64,000 bases of DNA, from the NCBI GenBank assembly GCA_015501605.1, contig JADNRZ010000031.1, positions 248,001 to 312,000 of the forward strand, read 5' to 3'. Under the pieces are notes generated by a model. That model had not been told where the DNA came from. It worked only from the letters and a program-made list of their open reading frames with translations, and did not search any database. The DNA is from Panaeolus papilionaceus (lineage: Eukaryota > Basidiomycota > Agaricomycetes > Agaricales). The translations under genes and the position numbers were made by a program. Every line of letters starts with the position of its first letter. Positions within the stretch are counted from its first letter, which is position 1. Of the stretch, positions 22,426 to 32,556 are shown piece by piece.

Positions 22426-23380
22426 TGTCAGGGGATCTCCTGCTACCTCCTATTCCTTTCCTTATCATTGTCTCTCTTGTCTCTCCTTTCCCCTATTTCC
22501 CTTTCTCTATTTCATTATCTGGACATACCATGGACTCATAGATATTATATTACACTCTCCTTTAGTTGCCATTCATTCATCATTTAGTTGTTGCCACTGT
22601 TACATAGTCATTCCTTTGTGTTTCCCTTTGTTTGTTTCCAAAGGCATTGTTTGGCATCAAGGCTGATGCCAATGCCAGCTCATCACTTAAATAGCTGTGC
22701 CACCTGGGTTTGATCCTTTACCTCTTTCTCTTTGGATCTCCCCCAGGTGAGTATACTTCCTGTATTTATGTAGAGCTTGTTACGCTTTATCTTTTCTCTA
22801 TCTTGTCTGGACTATTATCTTATCTTGGTGTACTATCATCTCTCTATGTACTTGTAATTCGTCTTATCATTCTTATCTTTTTCTCTTCTCACTCCACTTC
22901 TAACTCCTATCTCTGACTCATTTTCTTACTCATCGTTCTCACTCTTATGACTTGTTCTCGTTCATATTCCCATGCACGCTCCACTATGACTCCCTCACCC
23001 TGCCTTCTGACTCTTATTTTACGCACAGACCTCTTGTATTGCGCACGGATCATTAGCATTACGTATATAAACCCCAGTACTATACCCTATGTTCCTTAGC
23101 TAGTTCTTTAACTACAATAGAACGATAACTTCTACTGGACTTCTTTTACTTGCTCTCTGCTAAGACAATACCATCGAGCGATCACTCGAAGTGGCATTCT
23201 TAGTTAGATACTCTCAAACTCGAATGTAACCCATCGAACCGACTCCGACTTTATCTTTGAACTTCGTTCTTGTTGACTCTACAGCCGGACTTGTACGTGC
23301 TGAAAAAGTCAACTGTAACAGAGCTGATATATATCTTTGGATCTCCCCCAGGACTTGTGTGTGTCTGAGGTGCCCTTACA
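22426..23380 (+). repeat. Gypsy-2 3' LTR, interrupted by a solo LTR
   Basis: Starts TGTCAGGGG just after the polypurine tract. The halves are 22426-22777 and about 23326-23380, separated by the solo LTR and one copy of its target duplication. The word TTTGGATCTCCCCCAGG occurs in both halves (about 22731 and 23336), an internal direct repeat of this LTR. The right boundary is inferred from a TTACA end and could be off. Confidence 0.6.
22778..23320 (+). mobile_element. Solo LTR of the Gypsy-1 type
   Basis: A 543-bp LTR (TGTTACGC...CTGTAACA) similar to the Gypsy-1 LTRs, with a TATA box at 23064-23071 and the same TAGCTAGTTCTTT start at 23097. It is flanked by a perfect 5-bp duplication, GAGCT at 22773-22777 and 23321-23325. 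Unequal recombination between two LTRs of a full insert explains it. It postdates Gypsy-2, in whose LTR it sits. Confidence 0.9.
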
Positions 23381-23456
23381 GAGTGTACATAAAGATTGAT
23401 GAAGAAGGCACTGTGGGACAAATGGACAGCAGCGTTGAATGTCAATGATATGAGCG

Positions 23457-23560
23457 GCCTACACACATGCGCATTTTGGCCTTGGGCTTGAACCATTTTG
23501 CTCCGCACTGCCCTGCGTGGTGTACCAATTGACACTGAAGAATATTGAGGTGTGGTCAAT
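23457..23560 (-). pseudogene. Decayed GTPase C-terminal fragment
   Basis: The minus strand resembles the last codons of GTPase-A and -B (GAKWFEHK / GSKWFKPKA). The sequence gives GAKWF-like residues followed by CAAGCCCAAGGCC and a downstream stretch like the GTPase-A 3' flank, with indels. It is one of several broken paralogues beside GTPase-A. Confidence 0.55.
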
Positions 23561-23699
23561 AACTATTAAATATGGTATATTATGTTTCATCATACGACAA
23601 ACAGGAGAATGGAGCATCAAATGTTTAAAATTTCCGAGTATAAAGAGTTGGAGGCACTGAAGGGAGATTGAGCAGCTGCAATGAAATGCCAATGACAAC

Positions 23700-23762
23700 A
23701 GAGACCTACACTCATAATTAGGCTTTTGGCTTGGATAAGCGCCTGGTACGGTGCACCAATTA
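23700..23762 (-). pseudogene. Decayed GTPase 3' end, left of the MITE
   Basis: Minus-strand sequence (AAGCCAAAAGCCTAATTATG) resembles the stop-codon region and 3' flank of GTPase-A near 25960-25990. With 24708-24960 it appears to be one broken paralogue split by the MITE at 23763-24707. Confidence 0.45.
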
Positions 23763-24707
23763 TGGTGTACCATGTGCACTTTTATTATTTTTCGTGTTTA
23801 TCTGTTAAGGGTTATGTCAATGTGTATGTATGCATTTTGTGTTAAGGCTGATATTTAAATGAGCATGCATATATTCAGACAAGTCAGATATAGATGCGAA
23901 AATCTGCTGATATATATGCACTTTATGTATATATCAACCAATTGTTGAAGATTTCTGTGCATATATTCCACCCCATGTTGGATAAATCAGACTTAAATAT
24001 GGAAAATCTAGGTATATATCCAATAATCTCAATATTTTCGCCAGTGTAAGACACTGGCTGATTTATCCATGGTGTTGTAGATATACATGCCAAATGTTCA
24101 AGTGAATGAAACGTTTCGGCAAGTTCAGCAGATCACGGCCATCAAAGTTTCTCGGCATCCCATAGCGGCAAGCCGATTGAGGCGTGTTTATGCATTTGAG
24201 TGGGTTCCTTTGCAGCAGTCTCGACCAACAACGATGAACAAAGGGATTAAAATTACGATGAAACTAATGTAATATATTTTATTATACTCCAGTGATGTGT
24301 TCTCAAGCGGAATTATGATTGCCGAGGTGGTGCCGAGGTTCCATCAATCTCAGAGCCAAGCCGAAGAATTGCCGATTGTCAGCTTAAACGCAACATAAAG
24401 TCAGTGTATATCAAGACACAAAGGCCTATTGGTATGTATGTATAACAGCGTTCGTAGACATATACACACTAGAAAGATGTGTCATATATCCTGTTTTTGT
24501 ATGATGTAGGCACATTGCATGTGACAAGTCTGCTGATATATTGAGTTCTTCAATATACACCAGCGAATTTTCACGTCTATATCCGACTTATCTGAATATA
24601 TGCACGCTCATTTAAATATCAGCCTTAACACAAAATGCATGCATACACATTCACTTAACCATTAACAGATAAACATGAAAAATAATAAAAGTGCACATGG
24701 TACACCA
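23763..24707. mobile_element. 945-bp MITE with long terminal inverted repeats and TA duplication
   Basis: The ends are TGGTGTACCATGTGCAC and its complement. The inverted repeats extend about 150 bp with roughly ten mismatches, including the shared word GCTGATATTTAAATGAGC. TA flanks both ends (23761-23762, 24708-24709), as for Tc1/mariner-type insertions. No transposase is encoded, so it is non-autonomous. It sits in a decayed GTPase paralogue. Confidence 0.75.
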
Positions 24708-24960
24708 TATTATGGCTCCAGGGACCCATATCTAATATCGCTAACGCAGATTCTCTGGTATTAGAGAACCATGCAGTGGTTGCACCCATGTCACTGAATT
24801 CCTGTTCAGACTGTATCAGTATCATCCAGGCGTCGGGGCATTACCATTATGAATGGGAGCAAAGGCACATGCCTTGAAAGTATCATCTCGAAGCTGGACA
24901 TAATTTGCCTCGGCACGTTGAAGTGCATGCTCGGTATACATTTCAAATCCGTACATTAGC
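24708..24960 (-). pseudogene. Decayed GTPase fragment, right of the MITE
   Basis: The minus strand contains QRAEANYVQLRDDTFKA, matching QRAEENYAQLRDDIWKA of GTPase-A. Nearer the MITE it has a segment matching GFSDMGVTTVRFTNTRESAL. The order is that of the GTPase, but there are frame changes and no start. A relic. Confidence 0.75.
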
Positions 24961-25249
24961 GAGCCTGGGCAGTGCGAGAGCACGCGCGTGCCCAATACTA
25001 GGTACTCTCTCGACACTCTGTTATAGAACGAACCCCCTTTTAAAATATACTTTACTTTTTACCTTCCTTACCTCTGTCTGAATCGTGTGACTACCCTGAG
25101 CATCACGAGCCCGAACTGAGCCCATCTGAGCCCAAACTTCTCTCGTCATCTCACACATCTTATTCCCTCGCTTGGGAAGTCCCTTGTTATTTTACTCCAC
25201 ACTACACTCGCCATCTCTTCTGTCTATCGAGTTCCTCACCAGGAGGCAA

Positions 25250-25516
25250 ATGCCTCTTCCACAACGCTCATAACCTGCAGGAGGGAACTCCAGCTCGACA
25301 AACTCGTGAGCCAACCTTCGCAGAGTGCGCTCGACTGCCATGTGGTTCCGCTCGAGAGGTACTTTGAGATCGGGGTTGGTTTGAACTTTGCGTTGAGCCA
25401 GTTGCGATTCGATGACCTGATTCTGTAGCAGAGCGCTTTCGCTGCACTCGTGGAGGTACTGGTAGAGAATTTAAGTCACCTGTGATCTTCAGGCAGACCA
25501 ACTCCGAGGCAGTCAT
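25250..25516 (-). pseudogene. Further decayed GTPase C-terminal fragment
   Basis: From about 25463 the minus strand reads LYQYLHECSESALLQNQVI, then LRRLAHEFVELEFPPAGYE. This parallels DLRERIENALQQKEIIASD and LKKFVKEFLVWRSPPVGYE in GTPase-A. The surrounding frames are broken and the G domain is missing. The next 450 bp to GTPase-A hold nothing recognisable. Confidence 0.65.
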
Positions 25517-25964
25517 AACTGGGCAGCGTCTTCACTGCTGTTGTGTATTTTGGCGGCGGAACGGTACGAGGAAATGAGGAGACAATTAAACATTGACGGG
25601 CCCTCACTCCCAGCCACCAGCTCGAAGCTTGAATGGCACCGCATTTTTATGATTGTCTTCAATCTATAGTGTCTATGCCCTCTGGGGGTGATTGGTCAGT
25701 TGATACTCACTCCCATACTGTTTCACGCAGTCAAAACATGACCGATAAATCCACCATAAAATTTTAATGAATGCGACGAGATAGGAAAACAGCAGCTACA
25801 TAGTGTTCAAGGCTCAGAATTTAATCAACGTATGAATAACCCAGCATATAAGAAGATGAATACTGAGAGAGGGGCGTAGATAAATATGTGAGCCTGAAAA
25901 GCAAGGTTGTTGAAATGAGGTGGAGGTGCAATGTGAAGACAGTGTGAGAGGCCTACCTGCATAA

Positions 25965-27244
25965 CTAGACCTTATGCTCGAACCATTTCGCTCCGCGGCG
26001 CTTGGCATGCCGCACTAATCTAGCGACCTGACACTGGAGGACAAATATACGAATGGACATCGTGAGTGGAATATATGTCCCCAGTAAGGATTTGAGGAGA
26101 TGATAATGGGCGTCCTCATACCCCACTGGAGGGGACCTCCAAACGAGAAACTCTTTGACGAACTTTTTCAACGTTTTTTCGTTGTCTCTGTGGTTCTTGG
26201 TGTGAATAGCCCTGAGCTCGAGGTTGGTTTGAGCTTCGGGATGAGTGAGGTCGGATGCGATAATTTCCTTTTGTTGTAGAGCGTTCTCGATACGCTCACG
26301 CAGGTCGCAGAAGAGAAGTGCTCCACCCGCGACTGCATTTACAAAAAGATCGTTCTCCCAGGGCCCTGTGTCCAATATTGCAAGGGCAGATTCTCGGGTA
26401 TTGGTGAATCGAACGGTTGTTACACCCATGTCGCTGAATCCCTGTTCAAAATTTGTGAGTTGTGTGATGCGGGATATTAAAATAGAGAGCCATGCCTTCC
26501 AAATGTCATCTCTGAGCTGGGCATAGTTCTCTTCGGCGCGTTGGTGTGAACGCTCGGTATACAAGGTATTCCACATCGTAGTTACGATAGTGAGCGGGAA
26601 GCTATACTTGGATGGCTCGTACATTGCGGTGAGCATTTCGATCGTCCTGCGCTTCGTACCAGGCACACGTGTGTTGGTGACTGGAGTCAGAAACAGCACT
26701 TTTACGCGAGTTTCTTTCCTAAAACAATATTAATTCAAAAAAACAAAGACAATGTTTATAGAAGCATATCGTAAATACTTGATTTTCCTCTGAAACTTGT
26801 TCTTGGCTGCGAAGATTCCGAGATGAGATATTTTGGGGTCAGAAAACCCCGGGGTGTCAACGAGGAAAATTGGAATGTCTCTTCCTTCATCCTGGAACAA
26901 CACATTAACTAGTCTATATGCTGCGGCCGTTTGAGTGACCCCAGCTAGCTGGTTCTTTGATATGCCCAAATCCTGAGAACCCCCAGCCAACGCTTGAATC
27001 AACTGTCGTATATGTGCAAGGTTTCGGCAGCAGTCATTTCAAGTACATATTGCAGTACTTACACAGCTTTTTCCTGCACCTGTTGGTCCCAATAAACTAC
27101 CAAGTCTGCGCTTCAGCAAGTCCAAGCACGTTATTAACAAGCGACCCACGTATATACAAACGCGTCATCTGGCAATTTTTGGGTCACCGATTCTACAGAA
27201 ATGTCACCCGTAATCTTAAGGTTGGCATATTCAGGAGTGTTCAT
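25965..27244 (-). CDS. GTPase-A: four-exon P-loop GTPase, 368 aa
   Basis: Proposed exons (minus): 27244-27150, 27096-27063, 27002-26779, 26718-25965. Together they are 1,107 nt, in frame, with no internal stop. The protein opens MNTPEYANLKITGDISVE. Exon 2 (34 nt) encodes LLGPTGAGKSC, the Walker A/G1 loop. Exon 3 has FLVDTPGFSDPK (G3). Exon 4 begins with a beta strand (VKVLFLTPVTNTRVPG), then TIVTTMWNTL, the likely divergent G4. A helical C-terminal half ends WFEHKV. No membrane segment is visible. It resembles AIG1-like TRAFAC GTPases that are expanded in mushroom-forming fungi. It would bind and hydrolyse GTP; its cellular role is unknown. Confidence 0.8.
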
Positions 27245-27903
27245 AACGACCTGTAGTGCAATGGGCGGCAATTTGATACAGAAAGACTAGACAGGACAGG
27301 GTGATAGTTGTGGAGGAAGGAAGTTGTGCTCTGCTGCGATTCATGCGTGAGGAGATGTGTGGTAATGGTGAGGCGATTGAAACTTGAAATCTTACCCGAC
27401 ACCACTATTAATAGCAAGCCCTCGCGCCTGCGGCCTGTTACGAGTCCTATTTATAGGACGAGTTTTATTGTACATTTTTCTAACGATTCAGCGAGCATTA
27501 CTACGCAAGCGTTCTTCGGCACATCCCGTTGGTACATCCTGTTTCTGTGAGTGTAGAGGAGCCTGAGGAGGTCCTTTTGTAACAATTCAGCAAGCATTAT
27601 GTAACGCCGCCTAGTATGGTGCGCATTTAGCAGAAATATTATTTGGGTAAAACACTTTGGATGTCTGGACACACCCTTGTAAACATTTTCATCAGGTTAA
27701 TGTATAAACCTTTCTTTCGTCAATTTAGCATCAAACTTTTTAAATATTTGACATTTTTGAAAGATTTCACAAGCACTTATCGCTCCTTTGTCGAAAATTT
27801 GACCAAAATTCGCAAATAACAGACCTTTCTCTGAGCGCTTATGACATGAAGACAAAAAATCGAAAACATTCCTAGGCACTTAATGCACAGCTCCTGGAGG
27901 GAT
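27245..27903. other. No gene recognised
   Basis: Upstream flank of GTPase-A, expected to contain its promoter. No clear TATA box, RNA gene or repeat end was identified. Confidence 0.4.
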
Positions 27904-27911
27904 ATGTGCTC

Positions 27912-28350
27912 TAGGGTTGGGTAAATAACTCCGCCCACTTTTTTTACCAGTAATTTACCTGAAGCAGCTCGGGGAGGGATATTTACCCGTTATTTACCGT
28001 AATTTACCTGTCACGTGACCTTAAATCGGCGTGATTTCTCGGGGCGCGCGGCCTGCGGCGCCTCACACATTTCCATTTCCGTTATCCCCTCATTCCGATG
28101 TCCCACAACCACTGCGTGCTCGAAAGGCCCTCCCCAAGTTCATCTACCCTCCTTCCACCCTCCACCAGGTCCTCATCTTGCGTTTCGTAAGGCTCCTCCT
28201 ATCCTCTTTTCCATTTTATGTATCACGTGCCTAAGTAATTTACACCCTCTCTCAGCCTCGACGGCGACGAGATAAATTACTGTAAATTACTGGTAAATTA
28301 CCGGTAAATAAGGTCCCGGTCGCTCCGACCGAGTTATTTACCCAACCCTA
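27912..28350. mobile_element. 439-bp hAT-type MITE
   Basis: Terminal inverted repeats begin TAGGGTTGGGTAAATAACT at both ends. A perfect 8-bp duplication, ATGTGCTC, flanks it (27904-27911 and 28351-28358). An 8-bp duplication and TAGGG ends are typical of the hAT superfamily. The interior has repeated GTAAATTAC words and no transposase. Confidence 0.88.
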
Positions 28351-28419
28351 ATGTGCTCGCACATATCCACCTTCTTGGTCACGTGAGCGAGCCAGCACCC
28401 TGAACGAATCCGACTACTG

Positions 28420-29582
28420 TAGAGTTGCGGATGTAAGTAAGGTATAAATTACATCGATGTAAATTACACAGTATTTTTGCTTATTTTACTACTTACATAC
28501 ACTAGCATAAAACAGTCATGTAAATAATGTAATTTAATCTAAATGAGTCCAGACAAGTCCTCAACACCACCCAAGCAATGAGCAATGACTCAGAGCATGC
28601 ATGCTTCTTCGACGTCAAACGCATTCTTCGCCCAATCGATCCTGAAAAAGGTGCAGAGGTTAGCCAAGCCAGAGAGCATTATGACGAGTCAGACGACGAG
28701 TCAGATGTAGACCTTCGCGCTGTTGGAGACGACGGAACGCCATGTGAGAGTCGAGCCATCCCAGCTGCTGTGTCACATCTGCCCATGGAAGTACATGAAG
28801 AGATCGACATGAGCTCAGTTGAGCTCGTGGAGGTTCTTGCGGATGCACCTCAGGTGGAGAAGCGGGTGAAAAGTACCCAAGTTTCAGTCGTTGAGGTGAC
28901 ACCGGGGCAGGGTGAGGATGAGGAGGGGTCAGACTTTGAGCTCACGCCGTGGGTTTAACCCTGTTTTCTGAGTGCAATTCACAATTTATCATTTTTCATA
29001 TTAAGTAAAACTGCAGTAGAAAGTAAATATATGCACTTTCTGTTTTTTTGATAAGACGTACGGTATTGTAAAGTATCGCCTCGCCCTCATTTGCCCCTAA
29101 CACACAACAGATTCCACCTGGCACCGATTCCACGATACGTAGTCAAGAGAATTCTTGGAGAATTTGGCAACAGATTTGGCGACCCTGGAAGGGGTCAAGC
29201 TTTCCTCTGTGCCTCAGTCCTCAAGAATAGATATGGAGAGAGAAGACAAGGTAAGTTGCGGCGTGGTTGGATATTTTGTTTGTCCTTTGTTTGTGCTTTG
29301 GTTAAGATGTCACGCCTTGTCACGTCTAGCTTGTGCATCTCCGTAAACTGGCCGTTCAGGTCTGCATCCTGGCCTCTCTGGTGTTAGAAACTGTCCAGGT
29401 GCATTTCTATTGAATCAGTGAGAGCCCTACACGCGTTTTTGGAGGGAACTGTGCAGAAAATAGAACGCGAAGAAATTAATTACATTTTTTACCCTATGTA
29501 ATTTACAATTTACATTTCCAAAAAATAAAAAATGTAAATTACTTAATTACATGCAACGTGAGGACTTTTATCCGCAACCCTA
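28420..29582. mobile_element. 1.16-kb hAT-like element, right target duplication displaced
   Basis: The ends are TAGAGTTGCGGAT (left) and TAGGGTTGCGGAT (right, complement), with TGTAAATTAC-rich subterminal DNA on both sides. The 8 bp before it, GACTACTG (28412-28419), do not follow it directly. They do occur at 30328-30335, just past the next element, which landed on the junction. It is probably non-autonomous; no hAT transposase motif was found. Confidence 0.8.
28578..28958 (+). CDS. 126-residue acidic ORF inside the hAT-like element
   Basis: An open frame from ATG 28578 ending SDFELTPWV. It is rich in Asp, Glu and Ser (HYDESDDESDVDLRAV). It has no recognisable domain. The composition looks like an acidic tail of a transposase gene or a captured host exon, but neither can be shown. 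Coding status is uncertain. Confidence 0.35.
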   Translation: MSNDSEHACFFDVKRILRPIDPEKGAEVSQAREHYDESDDESDVDLRAVGDDGTPCESRAIPAAVSHLPMEVHEEIDMSSVELVEVLADAPQVEKRVKSTQVSVVEVTPGQGEDEEGSDFELTPWV

Positions 29583-29583
29583 G

Positions 29584-30325
29584 CACTCCCGTGGGTGACA
29601 CCTTTCTGGTATGTTAGAAACCAGTGTAGAAAGATAAAATTCCTAGACAAAGCTTTCTGGCGAACAAAAGGGCATCAGAAAGGTCATCCTATTGAGCACT
29701 ACATATTCCTAAAATAGTAAACCTATTTGTAGTCGACCTGGGTTTTGAAAAGATGAAGTTTATGATCTGATTTTGGGAGACAAAAAAAACCACAAAAGGT
29801 TAAGTTTATTAAATCCATTTATTTTTCGATATATTTCAATCTTATTGTGGCCAAACGTGGGTAGAAAAGGTATACATTTTTTATTATTCATGCAGGACAA
29901 AAGGGAGAACAATTACAATGACTTTTTGATTGTCAGAAAGTCATCCCCGCAAAAGTTGGCAGGGGGACTTTTTGGGGGTCAGAAAGCGGCTCGAAATGGT
30001 AAACCTTTTGGATAAATATGTAGAATCAGAAAAGGTTAACAACTCTTATTGTATCTGTTGCTCAAACAGGCGATGCTTTTTGCCTTGCAAACAGGGTAGG
30101 AAAAGGTATCCTATTTTCGGTCGTTATTGATGGCATCAACATTAACTTTTTAGGTCTATTTTGGCCATCAAACGTCAAAGAAAAAGGATTACCTTCTGCA
30201 TTCCATTTCTGCTCCAGATAGATTATCTATTCTGCCGGATTTCTGGTCTTCATACAACCGTGCTGTAATTTTAAACTTTTTGTTTGGCTTTCTAACATAG
30301 CATAAAGTAGTGACCTGCGGGAGTG
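29584..30325. mobile_element. 742-bp CACTA-like MITE
   Basis: The ends read CACTCCCGTGGGTGAC (left) and CACTCCCGCAGGTCAC (right, complement), followed inside both ends by TATGTTAGAAA. A 3-bp duplication, TAG, flanks it (29581-29583, 30326-30328). CACT ends and a 3-bp duplication fit the CACTA superfamily. The interior repeats TCAGAAAG words and encodes nothing recognisable. Confidence 0.75.
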
Positions 30326-30611
30326 TAGACTACTGGTACATGTCTCCTCTTCAATATCGTGTACATCGCCTCGCTCGGCTCACTCCTTTATTTTCTTATC
30401 CTCCTAACAAAAACCACGGCGAAATATCTACATCCTTATTACACAACAGAAAGGAACCTCGATCACCCTGTGCCAGCTCATCATTCATCTTGCATCGTAC
30501 AAACCACCACCGGTACATTCACCAACACAAGCTCAGCCGAGAATACGCAACCTACACATACCACATATATTCAGATCCAAATTCAAATTTTTGGTGATAA
30601 GTTATACAGAA

Positions 30612-30676
30612 GCCGGAACGGGGATTGAACCTCACAATAGATGAGTGACCATACCCCCTTTATCCACTGATCACCA
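30612..30676 (-). other. tRNA-like internal promoter (possible SINE or tRNA relic)
   Basis: On the minus strand, TGATCAGTGGATA at about 30673-30661 resembles a pol III A box, and GGTTCAATCCC (30631-30621) fits a B box, at roughly tRNA spacing. The arms do not fold into a proper cloverleaf, so this is not called a tRNA. A tRNA-derived SINE reading toward lower coordinates is possible. Confidence 0.3.
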
Positions 30677-30699
30677 CATTCCTACCTGATCCCTACCTA

Positions 30700-32050
30700 T
30701 TTTCCTCGAGTTTTTACACCATGGATTCACTTCTTAACTCAACATATTCCATTCTCAGATCCTCTCAGATCATCGATATCACACTCTCGCTCAAACCATC
30801 AGGAAACCAACCTCTACAGTTGACAGATATCCGAATGGTAGCATTTCACCGCCGCCGTAAATCATAATTCACCTGCACTAAGACTCCCTTTTCCTTCCCA
30901 TAAAACCTATGCGCTAACAAATACAAGTAGCAATGCTATACAGAACGAACAGTCAGCTCTACTAACGAGAACAACAACGCATCACCACCCCAAAGTAAGT
31001 TATACTGTTTTCCATGTTATTCCGCACTTGCACTGTGGTCCTTTTACAGCGTCGCTAGCTCGTCTCCCCTACCCTTGACCATGGCACTCTATGCGAGTGA
31101 TCTTCGTCCCATGCACGCCGCCAGTGCCGGTTTCTGGCTCTGGTGTTGCGACTCGCTCCGCAACTTTAAACGTCCCACAGCCACCTATGCTGCCTGGCTG
31201 TACATTGCGTCCTTGTGCGGTGCTTATACACGTAACATGTTGCCTGTACACCCACGCTCATAGCGCCTGCTACGCGGCATTTAATGTTCCAGTTGTCTCC
31301 CATAACCCCTGCGTTTACGGTGCCCTCTGCGCGGTTACTCGTGCATCCCACCTCTCGTTTATGGTGCCCTCTGCGCATTACCCGCGTACGCTCCATACAA
31401 AATCACAGATCAAGTGGTCCAAGAAGTGGTGTATGTTGCTGCCAGTTGTGTGAATAATTAGAAAATCAAATACATTTGTTTCGGGGCGCAGAGATGTATG
31501 TATGTATATGCTATTAGTTACAATGTACGATCCAGTACCAGGAATACATACAGAGTGACCAGATGATCTTAGCCGACTCTGACTCGCCTTAGGAGGTGCA
31601 CACGGCACACGTTGACCGGTTGACCACCGAACCTATCACTATCCTCTCATTGAATCCTATAGATCATACAAAGAAATAACGCAATGACTCGTTCTACGGC
31701 TCAGCCCACTCTTTTCTTCTGAGTCATTCATCAACTTCGAGCATTAATGCCCTGGTGAAGCTCGCATATGAGCGCCATCGACCACTATTAGAACAATCAA
31801 AAGAACGAAATAAACAGGGAGTAAGATACCACGGAATCATAGCGGTCAAGGTGAAACGTTGGTACACCTAACATGAAGGAGTCAACGATCGTATCATGAA
31901 AGAGTAATCCACTCTAATACATAAGCGACGCTGGAGTATCATGGAAAGACGATCCCACCAAGAATATCAGTCATCGTGACGCTTTTTCATCTTCCTAACC
32001 CTTTGATGCCGAGCAACTTCCAGCAGATGATCTAGTACAGTTATGAGTCC
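30700..32050. other. No gene recognised
   Basis: Several frames of 60-120 codons exist on both strands but overlap one another and show no family features. No RNA gene or element end was seen. Confidence 0.4.
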
Positions 32051-32102
32051 CTCGCCTATGATATAATTGAACTACTAGTAGAAGTCATTGTTTCTTCGGT
32101 AG

Positions 32103-32136
32103 ATTTTTTGGACCTACAGGTTCCGGAAAAAGTTGC
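32103..32136 (+). pseudogene. Orphan 34-nt GTPase P-loop exon
   Basis: A TAG acceptor precedes 32103 and a GTGGGC donor follows 32136. The 34 nt encode FFGPTGSGKSC in the same phase as exon 2 of the three GTPase genes. Just upstream, about 32013-32050 could encode an exon 1 end (EQLPADDLVQ, compare QKLPDDAFVYT). No downstream G3 or G4 region was found on this strand, so this is a relic of a further paralogue in opposite orientation to GTPase-C. Confidence 0.65.
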
Positions 32137-32556
32137 GTGGGCAAGTAGACGGATATGTCACTCACTACAACTCGTGATCAAGTGATCTTCAAGCGGGTTA
32201 ATTCTGAGCTGCTCATGACTGGGAATTGATGTTGCTGACTGTCGTCTATGGAAAAAGGGGTGGGGTGAGTCGACAATTAACGTTGAACGGGTTCGATTGT
32301 ACACTCGGTGCGATGGGTTGGGCACTGAACCGCGTGGAATATGTAGGGCAAATCCCTGAAAGCTTGAACATCGGGTTTCCCTTAGGCTCGGTACCTCTAC
32401 GCGGATGACATACTCGACCCGAGATAAGGTGAACACAGAATGCCATCATGGCATTATCGATCATGTATTTGAGCGCTTGACGTCTGATCGTAATCATGGA
32501 TTATAAGGTGGTCGCTTTGCCGCTAGTGCTTTTCAAATATCGGGGTGAGAAAATGA

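Larger units (their letters stand above)
18593..23380 (+). mobile_element. Gypsy-2: 5'-truncated Ty3/gypsy chromovirus
   Basis: This element lacks its 5' LTR, PBS and most of gag. It retains protease, RT, RNase H, integrase, chromodomain, a polypurine tract (22413-22422) and a 3' LTR starting TGTCAGGGGATCTCC at 22426. A solo LTR of the Gypsy-1 type is inserted in that 3' LTR. The LTR end is inferred at about 23380 (CCCTTACA), which would make it about 407 bp without the insert. It belongs to a different family from Gypsy-1. Its left end abuts a transposase fragment. Confidence 0.88.

Noticed and set aside
30612..30690. Functional tRNA gene
   Set aside because: Only box-like motifs are present; T-arm and acceptor stems do not pair.
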